Shown: positions 38,142 through 40,889 of the stretch, in pieces
Layout: the number at the start of each line of letters is the position of its first letter
How positions within the stretch are numbered: position 1 is the first letter of the stretch
Source of the DNA: a virus
Length of the DNA stretch: 40,889 bases
Strand: one strand, 5' to 3'
IMG/VR virus record: IMGVR_UViG_3300010430_000166
Coordinates: 1-40,889 of that record
Notes under the pieces: generated by a model
The model's database searches: none
Told to the model about the DNA's origin: nothing
The model's input: only the letters and a program-made list of their open reading frames with translations
Program-made: the position numbers and the translations under genes

Positions 38142-39923
38142 ATGCAACTTTCACTCTTAGACAATCCGATCGAGAAGGGATTTGAGTCTCTGTATCGACC
38201 GCGCGACTACCAGCATCGGGCGATCCGGAAATTCTACAGCCTGATCGATGGCGGTAGTCCGGGCGCAATCGTGCGGATGCCGACTGGTTCCGGCAAGACC
38301 TTCTTGGGGACGTGGATTGCGGATGAGTGGACGCGGCGCGGAAGCGATCACTTTGTGATGATCTTAGCCCATGAACGGCAGCTGGTCTCACAGTTTGCCG
38401 AAGAAGTCGAAGATCTTCTCGGAGAAAGCCCAGGACTCGAGATGTCGACCGATGGCCGTGTGGACTTTGGACCGCGAGCACCGCAGATCATCGTCGCATC
38501 GCGGGCAACGCTCGGGTTGGACCGAAAAGGTCGGTCGAGACTGTACAAATTCAATCCAAACCTGAATTGGCTGGTCATCTTCGACGAAGCTCATCGTTAC
38601 AAGTACGGGATGACGAGCACGCAACACATCGTCGATCACTTCGAGCAAAACCCAAACAGCAAGCGACTCGGTCTGACGGCCACCCCAGAACGTGGAGACG
38701 GTGTCTCACTGGAGCGACTATTCCCGGACGTCGCTCTGGACTATCGATATTTTGAAATCAGTGGCGGTCCGTGTGCTGTGAATGACGGCTGGGCGGTGGA
38801 GTACGACCAACGCTTCGTTCATGTGCATGGCGTGGACTTCAAGAAGCTCAACGAAGTTGCCGGTGATTTTGACAAGGATGAATTAGAAGCCGTCCTCAGT
38901 GAGCGTGAGACGTTACTGTCGATGGTCAAGCCGACGATCGATCTGGTTGAAGATCGACAGACGATCATCTTCAACCCGACCGTAAACATGGCCAAATGGG
39001 TCGCTCACACTCTCAATGAGTTTGTTCCCGGTGGGGCACAGAGTTTAGACGGCAGCTGCCCGGACGATCAGCGTCGGGACGTCTTTCGCCGGCATCAACG
39101 TGGTGAGTTTCAATTCCTGTCGGTCTGCGGACTTTGCCGAGAAGGTTACAACGACCCCAACATCGGTGCGGTGGCTGTGTTCAGGCCGACGAAGTCACGT
39201 TCATTGGCAGAACAAATGAAAGGCCGCGGCTGTCGTCCGCTGCGTGGATTGGTTGATGGTTTGGAAACGGCGGAGGAGCGTCGCGCGGCAATCGCAGCAT
39301 CCGAGAAGCCCAACTGCATGATCGTCGATCTCGTGGGCGTTTCCGGTCTTCCTGCTGTGGCAACGACGGCACACCTTTTAGCGACTGGCAAGCCCGATGC
39401 CGTGATCGACCGTGCCAACAAGAACGCGATGGAAGCGGACGGGACCGTTGACATGGCCGAGGAAATCACCAAAGCAGAAAAGCAGATTGCCGATGAGGAA
39501 GCGGCCAAAGCCCGGCGCGAACGTGAAGAGCGGGAAGCGGCGGAGCTTCGTGAAGCAGAGAGGCGAGCCAAGCTCAAAGCTGAAGTTTCCTACAGTTCCG
39601 AGCGCGTCTCGATAGGGCGACCTGTTGGATCACAAACGGCGGTAACGCGATCACCAGCTGCACTCGCAACTGAGAGGCAGATTGCAGCACTGGTGAGAAT
39701 GGGCGTACCTCGTGAAACGTCGGAGGGCTATTCCAAGCGGCAAGCGTCAGCCGTGATTGCTTCGATGCGAAAGCAAAAGTCCAGGCAGCAATTCACCGGG
39801 CAAGCAACCGAGCGTCAGCGACACGTTTTGGAAAAGCATGGCTATCGAGCCGACGTCAGCGCAGCGGAAGCGGCACGGATCATTGTCGAAGAAATCAACC
39901 CCAAACTACAGGCGGTGAGGTAA
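38142..39923 (+). CDS. DEAH-box SF2 helicase
   Basis: 593 residues. Motif I MPTGSGKT (46-53), motif II DEAH (148-151), motif III LTATP (178-182) and motif VI QMKGRGCRPLRG are visible, with RPRDYQHRAIRKF as the Q-like N-terminal element. After the two RecA-like domains there is a charged coiled coil (KARREREEREAAELREAERR). Two C-terminal repeats of the type ATERQIAALVRMGV / ATERQRHVLEKHGY follow, each ~45 residues and ending in A-x-x-I. These repeats recur on phage replication helicases. Lies between ParB-domain and SSB genes; likely fork or recombination helicase. Confidence 0.88.
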   Translation: MQLSLLDNPIEKGFESLYRPRDYQHRAIRKFYSLIDGGSPGAIVRMPTGSGKTFLGTWIADEWTRRGSDHFVMILAHERQLVSQFAEEVEDLLGESPGLEMSTDGRVDFGPRAPQIIVASRATLGLDRKGRSRLYKFNPNLNWLVIFDEAHRYKYGMTSTQHIVDHFEQNPNSKRLGLTATPERGDGVSLERLFPDVALDYRYFEISGGPCAVNDGWAVEYDQRFVHVHGVDFKKLNEVAGDFDKDELEAVLSERETLLSMVKPTIDLVEDRQTIIFNPTVNMAKWVAHTLNEFVPGGAQSLDGSCPDDQRRDVFRRHQRGEFQFLSVCGLCREGYNDPNIGAVAVFRPTKSRSLAEQMKGRGCRPLRGLVDGLETAEERRAAIAASEKPNCMIVDLVGVSGLPAVATTAHLLATGKPDAVIDRANKNAMEADGTVDMAEEITKAEKQIADEEAAKARREREEREAAELREAERRAKLKAEVSYSSERVSIGRPVGSQTAVTRSPAALATERQIAALVRMGVPRETSEGYSKRQASAVIASMRKQKSRQQFTGQATERQRHVLEKHGYRADVSAAEAARIIVEEINPKLQAVR

Positions 39924-39926
39924 CGG

Positions 39927-40379
39927 ATGGCGAGTTTCAACAAGGTAATCATTGCAGGTCATCTCACGCGAGATCCGGACGTCCGCTACCTTCCCAACGG
40001 GACAGCGGTTTGCGATTTCTCAGTGGCCGTCAACCGCAAGTGGTATGACCAGCAGTCCAACACCACGAAAGAGGAAGTCTCATTTGTTGATCTGACCGTA
40101 TTCGGGAAACAGGCCGAGAACCTCCAGCAGTATCAGTCCAAAGGCGGCAACGTTCTGGTTGAAGGTCGTTTGAAACAGGAAACCTGGAACGACAAACAAA
40201 CCGGACAAGCAAGGAGCAAGCTCAAGGTGATCGCGGAAGGCGTGACTTACCTTGGGTCGAAAAGCAACAACTCGGGTGGCGGTGGTCAGTCGTCACAGTC
40301 GGGAGGGAACTACGGCAGCGACGGTCATGGAGGTGGAGAGAATCCTTCGGCTGGTCCGGATCAAGACGTTCCCTTTTAG
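39927..40379 (+). CDS. ssb: Single-stranded DNA-binding protein
   Basis: 150 residues. The OB-fold is plain (MASFNKVIIAGHLTRDPDVR, CDFSVAVNRKWYD, FVDLTVFGKQAENLQQYQSK, VLVEGRLKQETW), followed by a Gly/Ser/Asn linker and the acidic tip DQDVPF that binds partner enzymes. Starts three bases after the helicase stop. Provides the ssDNA platform for ERF annealing and the helicase. Confidence 0.95.
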   Translation: MASFNKVIIAGHLTRDPDVRYLPNGTAVCDFSVAVNRKWYDQQSNTTKEEVSFVDLTVFGKQAENLQQYQSKGGNVLVEGRLKQETWNDKQTGQARSKLKVIAEGVTYLGSKSNNSGGGGQSSQSGGNYGSDGHGGGENPSAGPDQDVPF

Positions 40380-40422
40380 GTTTCAGAATGACTACTGGTC
40401 ATCCAGCAATCAGAGGAGAGAA

Positions 40423-40767
40423 ATGCGAATGGTAGAGAGAACAATTGCCAACGCAACAATCAGTTCAACGAAACTCGGATTCGATAGAGGCGTGTTTCTT
40501 TGTGCGTGGCTACATCTGAACTATGGAGGAAGTGGTCAGGGTTTCGGCGGATTCGTTCTTGATAACTCATCAAAGCCAATCGGCGAGAACTACGCTGGTA
40601 GATACTTGACGCAACTCCTGGAAACAGTCGGTGTCGAGAAGTGGGAGGATCTTGAAGGCAAGCACGTGCGAGCGGAATTCGACAACAGCAGAGTCTATCG
40701 AATAGGTCACATCATCAAGGACAAATGGTTTGACCCTGAAGAACTCAACAAGGCTGCGAAGACGTAA
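40423..40767 (+). CDS. Phage hypothetical protein linked to SSB
   Basis: 114 residues. The pattern ANATISSTKLGF, GVFLCAWLHLNYGGSGQGFG, GFVLDN, then WEDLEGKHVRAEFDNSRVYR and a closing IGHIIKDKWFDPEE is that of a short protein often found near phage SSB/recombination genes. ATG 40423 follows AGAGGAGAG; the open frame upstream overlaps ssb and is not used. Function unknown. Confidence 0.7.
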   Translation: MRMVERTIANATISSTKLGFDRGVFLCAWLHLNYGGSGQGFGGFVLDNSSKPIGENYAGRYLTQLLETVGVEKWEDLEGKHVRAEFDNSRVYRIGHIIKDKWFDPEELNKAAKT

Positions 40768-40800
40768 TGACAACTAGACAACCTGCGTTCGGGGTTTGAA

Positions 40801-40889
40801 ATGAACGACGATGACTTACTGAAGTGCGAGCGTTGCGGGTCCACCGAGGAGACTAGGATGGTCAAGCCGCGCAAGTCGTGGGGAGCAGC
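40801..40889 (+). CDS. Partial zinc-ribbon protein at the window edge
   Basis: ATG 40801 opens a frame, MNDDDLLKCERCGSTEETRM and on to KSWGAA, with one C-x2-C knuckle; it is cut by the end of the window before any stop. Probably a small zinc-ribbon protein of the early operon. If the molecule were circular, the frame would close six codons into the left edge, giving only ~35 residues. Confidence 0.4.
   Translation, partial: MNDDDLLKCERCGSTEETRMVKPRKSWGA

Overview
This window reads as the genome, or nearly all of it, of a temperate siphovirus-type phage (or an integrated prophage). Nearly everything lies on the + strand in tightly overlapping operons, and head, tail, lysis, recombination and integration modules are all recognisable. 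A planctomycete host is suggested, as an inference, by the zinc-ribbon membrane protein at 28768-29355, the secreted G8/beta-helix, matrixin and thioredoxin-like proteins, the Cys-rich tail protein and the phage-borne CsrA. No host housekeeping gene is visible.

Layout. 94-2591 holds a tyrosine recombinase, a prim-pol-type primase, a RusA-like Holliday junction resolvase and a 60-residue CsrA-like protein. 2601-2766 holds a good sigma70-type promoter, a roughly 130-nt untranslated leader and a very strong intrinsic terminator, placed like the lambda pR'/6S/tR' late switch. 2821-3448 is the lysis region (XhlA-like protein, holin-like protein, 22-residue membrane micropeptide). 3448-8883 encodes a run of proteins, three with Sec signal peptides: a PKD-like protein, a matrixin with a cysteine-switch motif, a thioredoxin-like protein and a G8/beta-helix protein. 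8887-12494 encodes tail-fibre and baseplate-type proteins. 12598-22268 runs terminase, zinc ribbon, lambda-type portal, prohead protease/major capsid fusion, DUF2190 decoration protein, head-tail connectors, tail tube and a tail assembly chaperone pair with a probable -1 frameshift. 22272-28756 holds the tape measure and distal tail/adhesion proteins, including a Cys-rich protein with two tandem domains.

28768-30533 is a minus-strand cassette of three membrane proteins of unknown role, the last two rich in A+T, ending at a bidirectional terminator. 30913-33053 is a control and integration module: LexA-type winged helix, Xis-like wHTH protein and integrase, followed by a 21-bp direct repeat exactly 200 bp apart. 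From 33506 the early region begins: HTH protein behind 42-bp-spaced 16-bp repeats, a CAU tRNA, DUF551-like protein, ParB-domain protein, a family of AAGGCAAGGTTT leader repeats, CsrA, a second micropeptide, ERF annealing protein, a second ParB-domain protein containing a 30-bp palindrome, SF2 helicase and SSB. This operon runs off the right edge and would join naturally to primase/RusA at the left edge if the molecule were circular.

Working together: ERF, SSB, helicase, prim-pol and RusA form a replication/recombination module. The late promoter-terminator would gate one very long late operon (lysis, secreted proteins, tail fibres, packaging, head, tail). Calls rest on motif reading by eye; no database search was run.
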